DNA of 44,198 bases from Phascolarctobacterium sp. (GTDB taxonomy: Bacteria; Bacillota; Negativicutes; Acidaminococcales; Acidaminococcaceae): contig JAUNIS010000020.1 of assembly GCA_030523325.1 (NCBI GenBank), positions 1 to 44,198 of the forward strand. The letters run 5' to 3'. Shown here piece by piece: positions 17,651-25,665 of this stretch. The first letter of the stretch is position 1. Each line of letters starts with the position of its first letter. Position numbers and translations under genes: made by a program. Under the pieces are notes generated by a model, which made no database searches, was not told the origin of the DNA, and saw nothing but the letters and a program-made list of their open reading frames with translations.

Positions 17651-18709
17651 TTATTTTTTCTTCTCTTCTTGAGCAAATTTTGCTCGCAATTGTCCGCAGG
17701 CCGCAGCAATATCCTTGCCCATCTCCTTGCGAACCGTGGCATTAGTTTTATTTTTTACAAGTATTTTAAAAAATTTATCTATGGTTTTTTCGTCTGGACG
17801 AGCAAAACCTTTTTCCGGCACGGGGTTTGCGGGAATAAGGTTTACAGTTGCATGCTTATAGCGAAGGAAGTTGCTTAAAAGCAATGCGTCCTCTTCGCTA
17901 TCGTTCACGTCCTTCAAAAGAATATATTCGTAAGTAATTTCCCGGCCCGTAGTCAGAGCGTATTCTTCAGCCGCTTCGAGAACGTCCGTAAAAGCAAAGC
18001 CCTTATTCACCGGCATTAAGGACGAACGTAAATCCATCTTCACTGCGTGCAGCGAGACAGCCAGGTTGATGGGCTTTGCATCGTCCGTCATGCGTTTAAT
18101 CCCTGGAATAATACCACAGGTGGAAACAGTCATGTTTCTGTAGCTCATAAAGCTTGTGCTCTCTTGATGAAGGAAAGCGAGAGCTCCAAAAACATTGTCG
18201 TAGTTCAGCATGGGTTCACCACTGCCCATAACGACGATGCGGCTAACAAAAGCGCCTTGAGGCTTTAATCTTTCGTTAAAAAGGTAAACCTGAGCCACGA
18301 TCTCCGGCAAAGTCAAATTGCGTATGGCTCCGTTTAAGCCGCTAGCACAAAATGCACAATGCATGTCACAGCCGACCTGACTTGATACGCACACACTGTA
18401 GCCGTAATCGTGATGCATGAGTACGGTCTCAATGGAATTACCGTCGGGCAGGCTAAGAAGTAATTTACTCGTCATGCCGTCCGCAGAGTTTTGCTGCCGT
18501 AAAACAGTGATGCGTCTTGGCAAGAGGCAAAAATTTTCTTCGAGGATGGCAATATCTTTTTTAGATAAATTGTGCATCTCATTAAAGTCGAAAACGGATT
18601 TTTGGTAAATCCACTGAAAGACCTGCTTAGCTCGGAATTTTTTCAAACCCAAAGCAAGAAATGCTTTTTCTAGATCTGTAATTGTTAAACCAAAAATATC
18701 CTGTTTCAT
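17651..18709 (-). CDS. rlmN: Dual-specificity 23S rRNA/tRNA adenine-C2 methyltransferase RlmN
   Basis: Radical SAM enzyme that makes 2-methyladenosine in 23S rRNA A2503 and tRNA position 37. The iron-sulphur motif is CDMHCAFC (CxxxCxxC). GSGEPMLNYDNV is the SAM-binding GEP motif. The family's two methyl-transfer cysteines fit VSTCGIIPG and AACGQ near the C-terminus. The start ATG 18709 (MKQDIFGLT, 352 aa) overlaps the rsmB stop as TAATG; the open frame continues seven codons further upstream but lies inside rsmB. Next gene prpC follows after 22 bp. Confidence 0.96.
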   Translation of the reverse strand: MKQDIFGLTITDLEKAFLALGLKKFRAKQVFQWIYQKSVFDFNEMHNLSKKDIAILEENFCLLPRRITVLRQQNSADGMTSKLLLSLPDGNSIETVLMHHDYGYSVCVSSQVGCDMHCAFCASGLNGAIRNLTLPEIVAQVYLFNERLKPQGAFVSRIVVMGSGEPMLNYDNVFGALAFLHQESTSFMSYRNMTVSTCGIIPGIKRMTDDAKPINLAVSLHAVKMDLRSSLMPVNKGFAFTDVLEAAEEYALTTGREITYEYILLKDVNDSEEDALLLSNFLRYKHATVNLIPANPVPEKGFARPDEKTIDKFFKILVKNKTNATVRKEMGKDIAAACGQLRAKFAQEEKKK

Positions 18710-20061
18710 TACTTTCTTTCTAATGCGCAAATATAAAAGCCGTCAATATTATCCACGTGGGGCCAGATTTGTAATTCGTCCAGAAGCTCCCCGGTCAGAG
18801 GATGCTTGAAGGGTACTCTTTGCCAAGTTGGAAAGGCTTGTAAAAACTCTTCGATTAAATAATGATTTTCTGCTTGCTCAATGGTGCAGGTACTATAAAC
18901 AAGTCGTCCACCTGGTTTTACGTAACGAGCAGCACATTTTAAAATGCTGAGCTGCAGGGGTGGGAAAACCTTTAAGTCTTTTTTATCCTTGGTCCAGCGA
19001 GCTTCAGCTCGTCTACGTAAGACTCCCATACCACTACAAGGAGCATCAACTAAAACCCGATCAAATTTCTCGGCCCATTCAGTCCGAAAAACTGCTCCAT
19101 CGTTGAGCATGGTTTTAATATTGTTAATGCCGAGACGTTTCGCGTTCTCGCGAATTAATTTTAATTTATGTTCGTGAACGTCGCAGGCAATGATTTCACC
19201 GGTGTTTTGCATGCGCTCAGCGAGATGAGTTGTCTTTCCTCCAGGGGCTGCGCACATATCTAAAATGCTTTCGCCTTGCTCTGGAGCAAGAACATCTGCA
19301 ACAAGCATGGAGCTTTCGTCCTGCACGTAAAATGCATTAGGTAGCTTGGCAAAAACATCGGCAAGCGAATCCATCTCGTCAATCACAAGACCGTCCGTGC
19401 TCCATTTAGATGGATGAGCCTGCACCTGTATCTCCTTTAGGTCATCGAGAAGCTTTGTTCTCGAGGTAAAGAGTGTGTTGGCACGCAAGCACACGGGCGC
19501 AGAAGAATTGTTGAATTCCAGAAGCTTGGTGACGCCCTCGTGCTTGTGAGGACCAAGCCAGCGTTTCACGAGCCATTTGGGATGCATGTATTTTAAAGCT
19601 AAATAATAAGCGTCGTCTTGCTCCGGACTGGGGAAGACAAACTCACCAGCAGCTTTTTTTCGTAAGAAGCCTCGCAGGACTCCGTTGACGAATTTCGCGC
19701 TGCCTTCATTACCTAAAGCACGAGCCGTTTTCACAGCTTCGTTAACGGCAGCGCTTGCAGGAATGCGATCCATATAGAGAAGCTGAAAGAGAGCCACACG
19801 CAAAACATTTCGCAGCTTGGCTTCCACGTCGAACAGGGGACGAGTAATGCAAGCCTTTAAGTACCAGTCGAGAGTTCCTTTGGCTTTTGCCGTGCCATAG
19901 ACAAGCTCTGTTAATAAATGACGGTCTAAATTGGAAAGGCTTGCGTTACGTAAATATTTACTTAAGGCGATATTTGTATAAGCACCTTCTTCAAAAACCT
20001 GGCATAATATCTCGACAGCACAGGTTCTTGCTGTGGGAGGATTTTTCTTAGTTTTTTCCAT
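18709..20061 (-). CDS. rsmB: 16S rRNA (cytosine-967-C5)-methyltransferase
   Basis: SAM-dependent RNA m5C methyltransferase. An N-terminal NusB-like RNA-binding domain covers about residues 10-140. The catalytic Rossmann domain has DMCAAPGGKTTHLAE (SAM binding), VDAPCSGMGVLRR (catalytic Cys of motif IV) and VYSTCTIEQAEN (motif VI Cys). 450 aa is normal. It starts inside the end of the DUF116 gene (14-bp overlap) and ends sharing one base with the rlmN start, in line with tight translational coupling. Confidence 0.97.
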   Translation of the reverse strand: MEKTKKNPPTARTCAVEILCQVFEEGAYTNIALSKYLRNASLSNLDRHLLTELVYGTAKAKGTLDWYLKACITRPLFDVEAKLRNVLRVALFQLLYMDRIPASAAVNEAVKTARALGNEGSAKFVNGVLRGFLRKKAAGEFVFPSPEQDDAYYLALKYMHPKWLVKRWLGPHKHEGVTKLLEFNNSSAPVCLRANTLFTSRTKLLDDLKEIQVQAHPSKWSTDGLVIDEMDSLADVFAKLPNAFYVQDESSMLVADVLAPEQGESILDMCAAPGGKTTHLAERMQNTGEIIACDVHEHKLKLIRENAKRLGINNIKTMLNDGAVFRTEWAEKFDRVLVDAPCSGMGVLRRRAEARWTKDKKDLKVFPPLQLSILKCAARYVKPGGRLVYSTCTIEQAENHYLIEEFLQAFPTWQRVPFKHPLTGELLDELQIWPHVDNIDGFYICALERK

Positions 20062-20827
20062 TAGTATCTTCTTCCATGAATTCTAGAATAGCAGACTCTA
20101 ATTTGCTGACATCTACGCGAGTATTAAAGCAAGGACCGAAGGGCCTTTCGTTTAAGACACCAATAACCGGCAAAGGAAATACGTCTTGAATACCACTTGT
20201 TAAGTCACGCTCACAAGCAACAGCTACGATGGCTTTAGGTCTAGCTTCCTTAACCATTTTTCTAGCCAAAGTTCCTCCCGTTGCCACAGCAAAATGACAA
20301 TGATATTTGTGAGCGAGAGCAAGCATGCTGCCAACCGAACAGCCACCGCATTGCCTGCAATTTTCTACACTACGCGTAATCTTATGGACGCAGGTATCTC
20401 TTTGAATGCAATGAGGCGTAAGAATCATGATGCGTTCACCAGGAACCTTTTTTAAATGCTGACGCACAAGATTATTGCTGACCTCGATGAAGCTTTGTTC
20501 TATTTTTTCTCTGGGAATGTTAAAGATCCTGCCAAAGACAACTGCCATGGGAAACATGATGTTAATCGCTTTCCAGGCCCAAAAGTAAAAGAGCTTCATG
20601 ATGGGCACGCCTAAAAGAGCCATGACAATACCTGCGATACCAGTTAAAAGCATCACGATTAAAATTAAAGCGATGGTACCGAAAATTAACGGCAGGTACT
20701 GATTGATTTCCGTAAGTCCCGGGATTGTTATCTTCCACAGGGCATAAACAAACAGTGCGCAAAAAATTGCGCTAATACCCGTGAGGGCAATAAATATTCT
20801 TTTCTTGGGTTTTAAGGCTTCGTCCAT
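20048..20827 (-). CDS. DUF116-family membrane protein with conserved cysteines
   Basis: Recognised as DUF116: two hydrophobic helices (about residues 10-30 and 45-70) are followed by a soluble domain with a cysteine-rich signature, HCIQRDTC then CRQCGGCSVGS, plus a later Cys in VACERDLTSG. The cysteines suggest an iron-sulphur or other metal site; the function of the family is not known to me. Genes of this family recur between fmt and rsmB in Firmicutes, which hints at a role connected with translation or formate/methionyl metabolism, but this is inference. 259 aa. Confidence 0.85.
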   Translation of the reverse strand: MDEALKPKKRIFIALTGISAIFCALFVYALWKITIPGLTEINQYLPLIFGTIALILIVMLLTGIAGIVMALLGVPIMKLFYFWAWKAINIMFPMAVVFGRIFNIPREKIEQSFIEVSNNLVRQHLKKVPGERIMILTPHCIQRDTCVHKITRSVENCRQCGGCSVGSMLALAHKYHCHFAVATGGTLARKMVKEARPKAIVAVACERDLTSGIQDVFPLPVIGVLNERPFGPCFNTRVDVSKLESAILEFMEEDTNGKN

Positions 20828-20837
20828 TTACTATAAA

Positions 20838-21785
20838 TTACTCCCTGCTTTGACCTAAAAGATCACCAACTTGGATGCCGCGTCCATTAATAAAAACCTG
20901 GGCGAGCATTCTTTTTTTAGATTCTGGTTGAACCTCGGTGATTTCAATTGCTCCACTTCCACAAGCAACGAGGAAGCTGTGTTTATTTATTTCGATAATT
21001 GTACCGGGCTTGGCGCTGGAATTCTTGTCGGTTAACCTGCTGCCCCATAGCTTTAGCTTCTTACCATTGGGAAGACTTGTGAAGGTGCTGGGCTCGGGGT
21101 TAAAGCCGCGAATTAAATCGTGCACCTCCCTTGCACTCTTAGACCAGTCAATGCATTCCATACTGCGATTAAGTAAGGTTGCATATGTTGCTTCGTCATT
21201 GTTTTGAGGAACTGGCTTAGCCTTGCCGCTGGCAATATCATCCATGACTTTTAGGAGCAAGGACGCACCCTTTTCCATGAGCTCGTCATGTAACTGACCC
21301 ATGGTCAGCTCATCCGAGATGGGTACAACAACCTTGTCAAGCATAGCCCCCGTATCCATGCCAATATCCATTTGCATAATGGTGACGCCGCTTTCCTTTT
21401 CACCTTTGATAATTGCATATTGAATGGGAGCAGCCCCGCGATATTTGGGGAGGAGGGACGCATGCACGTTAATGCAGCCGTATTTAGGCAGGCTTAAAAT
21501 TTCCTGCGAAAGAAATTGTCCGAAGGCAGCTACGACGATGATATCTGGGTTGAGCTCGCGCAGGACTTGGACAAATTCTGGAGTCTTCACTTTAAGCGGT
21601 TGATAAACAGTAAAGCCCTTAGCGAGAGCATATTCTTTAACAGGGGTTTGTAAAACTTTATTGCCCCTTCCTTTAGGTCTGTCCGGTTGAGTGACAACGC
21701 CAATAATTTCATGCTTAGCTGATTCGGTTAAAGCTTTTAAGCTGCCCACTGCAAATACCGGGGTCCCCATAAAAACTACGCGCAT
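20838..21785 (-). CDS. fmt: Methionyl-tRNA formyltransferase
   Basis: Formylates initiator Met-tRNA using 10-formyl-tetrahydrofolate. N-terminal hydrolase fold with MRVVFMGTPVFAV. Catalytic region NVHASLLPKYRGAAPIQYAI (Asn/His of the formyltransferase site) and MDIGMDTGAML. The C-terminal OB-like domain binds the tRNA. 315 aa is normal. The start shares one base with the def stop (TAATG), coupling the enzyme that adds the formyl group to the one that removes it. Confidence 0.98.
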   Translation of the reverse strand: MRVVFMGTPVFAVGSLKALTESAKHEIIGVVTQPDRPKGRGNKVLQTPVKEYALAKGFTVYQPLKVKTPEFVQVLRELNPDIIVVAAFGQFLSQEILSLPKYGCINVHASLLPKYRGAAPIQYAIIKGEKESGVTIMQMDIGMDTGAMLDKVVVPISDELTMGQLHDELMEKGASLLLKVMDDIASGKAKPVPQNNDEATYATLLNRSMECIDWSKSAREVHDLIRGFNPEPSTFTSLPNGKKLKLWGSRLTDKNSSAKPGTIIEINKHSFLVACGSGAIEITEVQPESKKRMLAQVFINGRGIQVGDLLGQSRE

Positions 21786-22309
21786 TATTTTCTACCTCTT
21801 TTGTGTTTTTGCTTAGCAGCAAATTTTTCTATTGTATCATCCTTAGCTTCCTTGCGGCTAAGGGATTGAGCTTTATCGATAAAAAGAATTCCTTCTAAAT
21901 GATCGCACTCGTGCTGAATGCACACGGCGAGTAAACCGTGAGCTTGTAATAAAAGTCGTTTGCCATTGGGAGAGGTAAATTCGCATTCAATGTATTCAGC
22001 ACGCTCCACATCTCCTTCAAAATCGGGAACGGACAAGCAGCCCTCGCCACTAACAACGGAACCCTCTTTCTTAATGATTTCTGGATTGATGAGGACAAAG
22101 GAACCACCATTTTCTTCACCGACATCAATGACAACGAGACGTTTAGAGATGCCAATTTGCGGAGCAGCGAGACCAACTCCATCTGCTTCGTACATGGTTT
22201 CCTGCATATCTTTAATAAGACGAAGTAATTTTTTATCTATGCGTTCTACAGGCTGAGCAATCTTTCTTAAGAAGGGGTCACCTGCAGTTAAAATTTTCAA
22301 AGTAGCCAT
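21785..22309 (-). CDS. def: Peptide deformylase
   Basis: Metalloprotease removing the N-formyl group from nascent chains. All three motifs are present: GVGLAAPQIG, EGCLSVP (metal-binding Cys) and QHECDHLEG (metal-binding His and catalytic Glu). 174 aa with a Lys/Arg-rich C-terminus. It has its own promoter and is the first gene of the def-fmt-DUF116-rsmB-... transcript. Confidence 0.98.
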   Translation of the reverse strand: MATLKILTAGDPFLRKIAQPVERIDKKLLRLIKDMQETMYEADGVGLAAPQIGISKRLVVIDVGEENGGSFVLINPEIIKKEGSVVSGEGCLSVPDFEGDVERAEYIECEFTSPNGKRLLLQAHGLLAVCIQHECDHLEGILFIDKAQSLSRKEAKDDTIEKFAAKQKHKRGRK

Positions 22310-22351
22310 TATTGAATCCTCCTCGGGAAAATCTACATATTTTAACAGTTT

Positions 22352-22380
22352 ATTATACCATATACAGACCTGTTTATCAA
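22352..22380 (-). promoter_or_regulatory. Promoter of the def-fmt-...-divIVA gene run
   Basis: Minus strand: -35 TTGATA (22380-22375), 17-bp spacer, TGG extended -10 TATAAT (22357-22352). The -35 overlaps the last codons of priA. GAGGAGG lies shortly before the def ATG. Confidence 0.75.
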
Positions 22381-24650
22381 ATTACACTGGCAGGATCTAC
22401 ATCAAAATAAAGATTGGGCTGGCTGCGAAATTCACTAGCCATGAGAGACGCCTTGACCTTCTCCATATCCGTAGCCTTGATGAGCACGTTATAACGATAA
22501 AGATCGCGAACCTTGGATACTAAAGCAGGAAAGGGTCCCGCGATAACCATGGGCTCAAGCTTGTGCTCTAAGATTAAATTTTGCAGATACAAGACAACTC
22601 TTTGAGCGAGAGCTTGCGCGTTTTCTTGTTTTTTATCGAGGGTTGTTAATTTTAGCATGTGGGTAAAAGGAGGATAGTAAAATGTTTTGCGATTGTAAAT
22701 TTCTGTTTTGGCAAATGTATCGTAATCCTGCTTCGCCGCAAGCTTAATGATTTCATTATCCGCGTCGTAGGTTTGGAGAACAACCTCGCCAGCCTTTAAG
22801 CCGCGGCCAGCTCTCCCGGCAGCTTGCGTCAAGAGTGAGAAGGCTCTCTCACTAGCCCGATAGTCCGGTAAATTGAGGACGCTGTCAGCAGCTAGGACGC
22901 CGACCAGGGTTACGTTTGGAATGTCGTGCCCTTTCGCAACCATTTGCGTGCCGATAAGCGTGTTGTATTTCCCCGATTTAAATTCGTCGAGAATTTCTTC
23001 GTGAGCAAATTTTGTGGATGTGGAGTCCTGGTCCATGCGTAAAACTCGTACATCGGGCAAGGCTTGGAGCTCGGCTTCTGCCTTTTGGGTGCCCGTACCA
23101 AAAAATTTGATGCGCTGACTTCCACACTTGGGACAAATTTTCGGAATTGGGTGCGTATTACCACAGTAATGACAACGCATGTCTTCCCCGTAGCTATGAT
23201 AAACGAGAGCAACAGCGCAGTGCTCGCAAGTAATGGATTCACCACAATCCCTACACATAACAAAGGTTGAATAGCCACGACGATTCAAAAGAATAATCCC
23301 TTGCTCGCCTTTAGCAACTGTTTGCACAAGTTTGCTTTGCAAGGTGCGGCTTAAAACGGAAAAATTTTTCGCCTTCAGTTCCTCGCGCATGTCTACAATC
23401 TCCACGTTGGGCAGCTTGTTGCCGATGGGTCTCTTGGTTAAGCGAAGATGGGTGTATTCGCCCTTAAGCGCTTGGTAATAGGTTGTGATGTCGGGAGTTG
23501 CACTGCCAAGGATTAAAGGACAGTGAACCGATTTTGCACGTGTCTCGGCAACGGTGCGAGCATGGTAGTTAGGTCTTTCCTCCTGCTTATAGCTGCCCTC
23601 GTGCTCTTCGTCGATGATGATGAGGCCAAGGTTTTCAAAGGGGGCAAAGACTGCCGAACGGACGCCGATTAATATGCGAGCATTACCCGTACGCATTTTA
23701 TACCAAACGTCCCCTCTTTCGTTTTGAGAAAGCTTGGAGTGAGCCACAGCCACCAATTTACCAAACCAGCCTTGAAAACGGTTGACAAGCTGAGCCGTGA
23801 GGGCGATCTCGGGCACCAGCATTAAAACCTGCTTGCCTTCCTCTAGGGCTTTAGCAGTAGCACGGAGATAAATTTCCGTCTTCCCACTGCCCGTGATCCC
23901 TTGGAGTAAAAAGGTTTCTTGTTTATCGCAGCTAATCGCTGCATTTATTTTTTCTACGGCGCTAGCTTGCTCGTCAGTTAAGCTTACACTTTTATCGGGA
24001 GCAACAAAACGGTCGTAGCTATTACGTAAAATTCTTTTTGAGGCGCTGACGACCAAGCCCTTATCTAAGAGAGCACGCATGACTGCGTAATCATAGCCTT
24101 GGGCAATTAAATCGGTGGAAGCTAGGTAATCGCCAAATTCGTAAAGAATTTTTAAAGCATTCTTTTGTTTAAAGCCTCGCATGTGAGGAAAGCCTTCTCG
24201 GACAAATTCCCTGCCCTTTTCACTTATAGAATAGGCAAGTATTGTTTTTTCTTTGAGGCGTTCTTCGTAATCGTAACGAATTAATTTGCCTTTGTCGTCG
24301 CGAATGGCTTGACGTTTAATACTACACTTACCGGGAACGAAAAGGCGCATAGCTTCGGCGAGGGAACACATGTAGTAGGCGCTCAGCCATTGCGCAGTGG
24401 CGAGCATCTCTGCGTCGAACCAAGGACGATCGCCAATAACTGCTTCCACATTCTTTAGTTTTTCGCGAATGCTTAAGTCCTGGGGCAGAGCAGATCTTCG
24501 AACCACAAAGCCTTCTACCGTTTGTCTTGCGAAGGGAACTACAACTCGCCAGCCAGCATCAAGATAGTCAAATTCGGCTGGCACGTCATAGGTGTAAACC
24601 TTGAAGATATTTTTTACCGGCAAATTTATCGCCACGTCAACACAAAACAT
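22377..24650 (-). CDS. priA: Primosomal protein N' (replication restart helicase)
   Basis: Superfamily 2 helicase that reloads the replisome at stalled forks. The N-terminal 3' DNA-binding domain starts VAINLPVKNIF. Walker A is GITGSGKTEIYLR, Walker B IIIDEEHEGSYKQ. The helicase core contains an eight-cysteine zinc region (CRDCGESITCEHC, then CHYCG and CPKCG). Motifs V/VI include GTQMVAKGHD and LTQAAGRAGRG. 757 aa is normal. ATG 24650 is preceded by AAGGAG. The upstream spacer holds a degenerate tandem repeat. Confidence 0.98.
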   Translation of the reverse strand: MFCVDVAINLPVKNIFKVYTYDVPAEFDYLDAGWRVVVPFARQTVEGFVVRRSALPQDLSIREKLKNVEAVIGDRPWFDAEMLATAQWLSAYYMCSLAEAMRLFVPGKCSIKRQAIRDDKGKLIRYDYEERLKEKTILAYSISEKGREFVREGFPHMRGFKQKNALKILYEFGDYLASTDLIAQGYDYAVMRALLDKGLVVSASKRILRNSYDRFVAPDKSVSLTDEQASAVEKINAAISCDKQETFLLQGITGSGKTEIYLRATAKALEEGKQVLMLVPEIALTAQLVNRFQGWFGKLVAVAHSKLSQNERGDVWYKMRTGNARILIGVRSAVFAPFENLGLIIIDEEHEGSYKQEERPNYHARTVAETRAKSVHCPLILGSATPDITTYYQALKGEYTHLRLTKRPIGNKLPNVEIVDMREELKAKNFSVLSRTLQSKLVQTVAKGEQGIILLNRRGYSTFVMCRDCGESITCEHCAVALVYHSYGEDMRCHYCGNTHPIPKICPKCGSQRIKFFGTGTQKAEAELQALPDVRVLRMDQDSTSTKFAHEEILDEFKSGKYNTLIGTQMVAKGHDIPNVTLVGVLAADSVLNLPDYRASERAFSLLTQAAGRAGRGLKAGEVVLQTYDADNEIIKLAAKQDYDTFAKTEIYNRKTFYYPPFTHMLKLTTLDKKQENAQALAQRVVLYLQNLILEHKLEPMVIAGPFPALVSKVRDLYRYNVLIKATDMEKVKASLMASEFRSQPNLYFDVDPASVI

Positions 24651-24706
24651 GAAATGAACTCCTTATCTAAAAAAAGCTTACGCATCTTGCAAATTATTTC
24701 TTGTTC

Positions 24707-24819
24707 AGCTGCTCAACCAATGTTCAGCGAATTATCGAAGGGTAGCAGATTATCCTATGGACAGCTAATTATCCAAAGTTTAGCAGATTATCCAATGGTT
24801 AGTAATTTATTCGATGGCC
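24707..24819. repeat. Six degenerate 18-19 bp tandem repeats between pgeF and priA
   Basis: Units begin at 24707, 24726, 24744, 24763, 24782 and 24801 (steps of 19, 18, 19, 19, 19). The typical unit is AGCAGATTATCCAATGGTT. Copies differ from each other at several positions. The last unit overlaps the final four codons and stop of pgeF. Confidence 0.8.
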
Positions 24820-25616
24820 AGGCACACGCCCATGCGACCTGTTTTACCCTGCTCGGCTCTGTAGGAACAAAAGAGCTCGTGATTACAAGCAGTGCAAATT
24901 CCTGATACAGAAATGTTTTCCTTGTGCAGACCTGCTTCTTCGAGGAGTCTCGCATTCATTCCCCACAGGTCCAGCATATAGTGACCGTCTTTATCTATTA
25001 CAGGCGTAAAAAAATCTTCGTAGCCAGCCGCCTTGTCGCGAACAAAGTCGTCCACCTCATAGCAGCAGGCACCGATGGAGGGACCGATGGCTCCAAGCAT
25101 ATTTCCCGGCCTTGCCCCGTAAGCTTCCTGCATTGTCTTAACTGTCTTCTGCACAATTTTTGCTACCGTGCCTCGCCAGCCTGCGTGGGCAAGGCCTATA
25201 CATTTAGTTACTGGGTCGGCGAGGAGTACGGGAGTGCAATCGGCATAAAATAAAAGCAGGGGCACGCGCGCAAGGTTTGTGACCAGTGCATCTGTATCCA
25301 AAATGGTGTCAGTTAGACTTAAGGCACCCTTGCCAACTAGTTCAGGTGTAATTACAACTACATTAGCGCCGTGCACCTGCTGACAGGTTGTCAATTTTTT
25401 AGCGTCAAGTCCTAGGGCAGCTGCAAGGCTCGCTCTATTTTGTAAAACTAAATTTTCCTCGTCACCTACGTGGAGAGCAAGGTTAAACATGCCTTCTTTG
25501 AGGGCACTCACTCCATGCAGACGCAAGGAACATGCATTTATAAAACCAGCTGCAGAAAGCTTCGGGAAGCTTCCGAGCCAAATATTTTCGTGATTTGTAA
25601 TGAGAAAATTTTTCAT
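24807..25616 (-). CDS. pgeF: Peptidoglycan editing factor / polyphenol-oxidase-family protein (YlmD/YfiH)
   Basis: Member of the PgeF/YfiH/LACC1 family: cytoplasmic enzymes with a metal site, reported to correct mis-incorporated L-Ser-containing muropeptide precursors and to have purine nucleoside activity. Metal-site motifs: QQVHGANV, YADCTPVLLADP and GLAHAGWRGT, then CCYEVDDFV. The start ATG 25616 (MKNFLITN, 269 aa) is chosen because this gives the family's usual length; the 50 extra codons upstream overlap the radical SAM gene and its hairpin. The Shine-Dalgarno site is weak. In B. subtilis the orthologue ylmD lies next to ylmE, but here it is about 11 kb away from yggS. Confidence 0.92.
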   Translation of the reverse strand: MKNFLITNHENIWLGSFPKLSAAGFINACSLRLHGVSALKEGMFNLALHVGDEENLVLQNRASLAAALGLDAKKLTTCQQVHGANVVVITPELVGKGALSLTDTILDTDALVTNLARVPLLLFYADCTPVLLADPVTKCIGLAHAGWRGTVAKIVQKTVKTMQEAYGARPGNMLGAIGPSIGACCYEVDDFVRDKAAGYEDFFTPVIDKDGHYMLDLWGMNARLLEEAGLHKENISVSGICTACNHELFCSYRAEQGKTGRMGVCLAIE

Positions 25617-25626
25617 AATAAATACC

Positions 25627-25657
25627 CTAAAAGGGCTGCCGGAAGAAGGCAACCCTT
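25627..25657 (-). terminator. Hairpin between the radical SAM gene and pgeF
   Basis: Ten-pair stem AAGGGCTGCC (25631-25640) / GGCAACCCTT (25648-25657), with one G-U pair when read as minus-strand RNA. Only a short TTTT follows, then AGGG, so it is a weak terminator or attenuator ahead of pgeF. Confidence 0.5.
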
Positions 25658-25665
25658 TGCATACA

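Noticed and set aside
24707..24819. Regular repeats that might be a CRISPR array
   Set aside because: Units are directly adjacent without spacers, only 18-19 bp long, and differ from one another.
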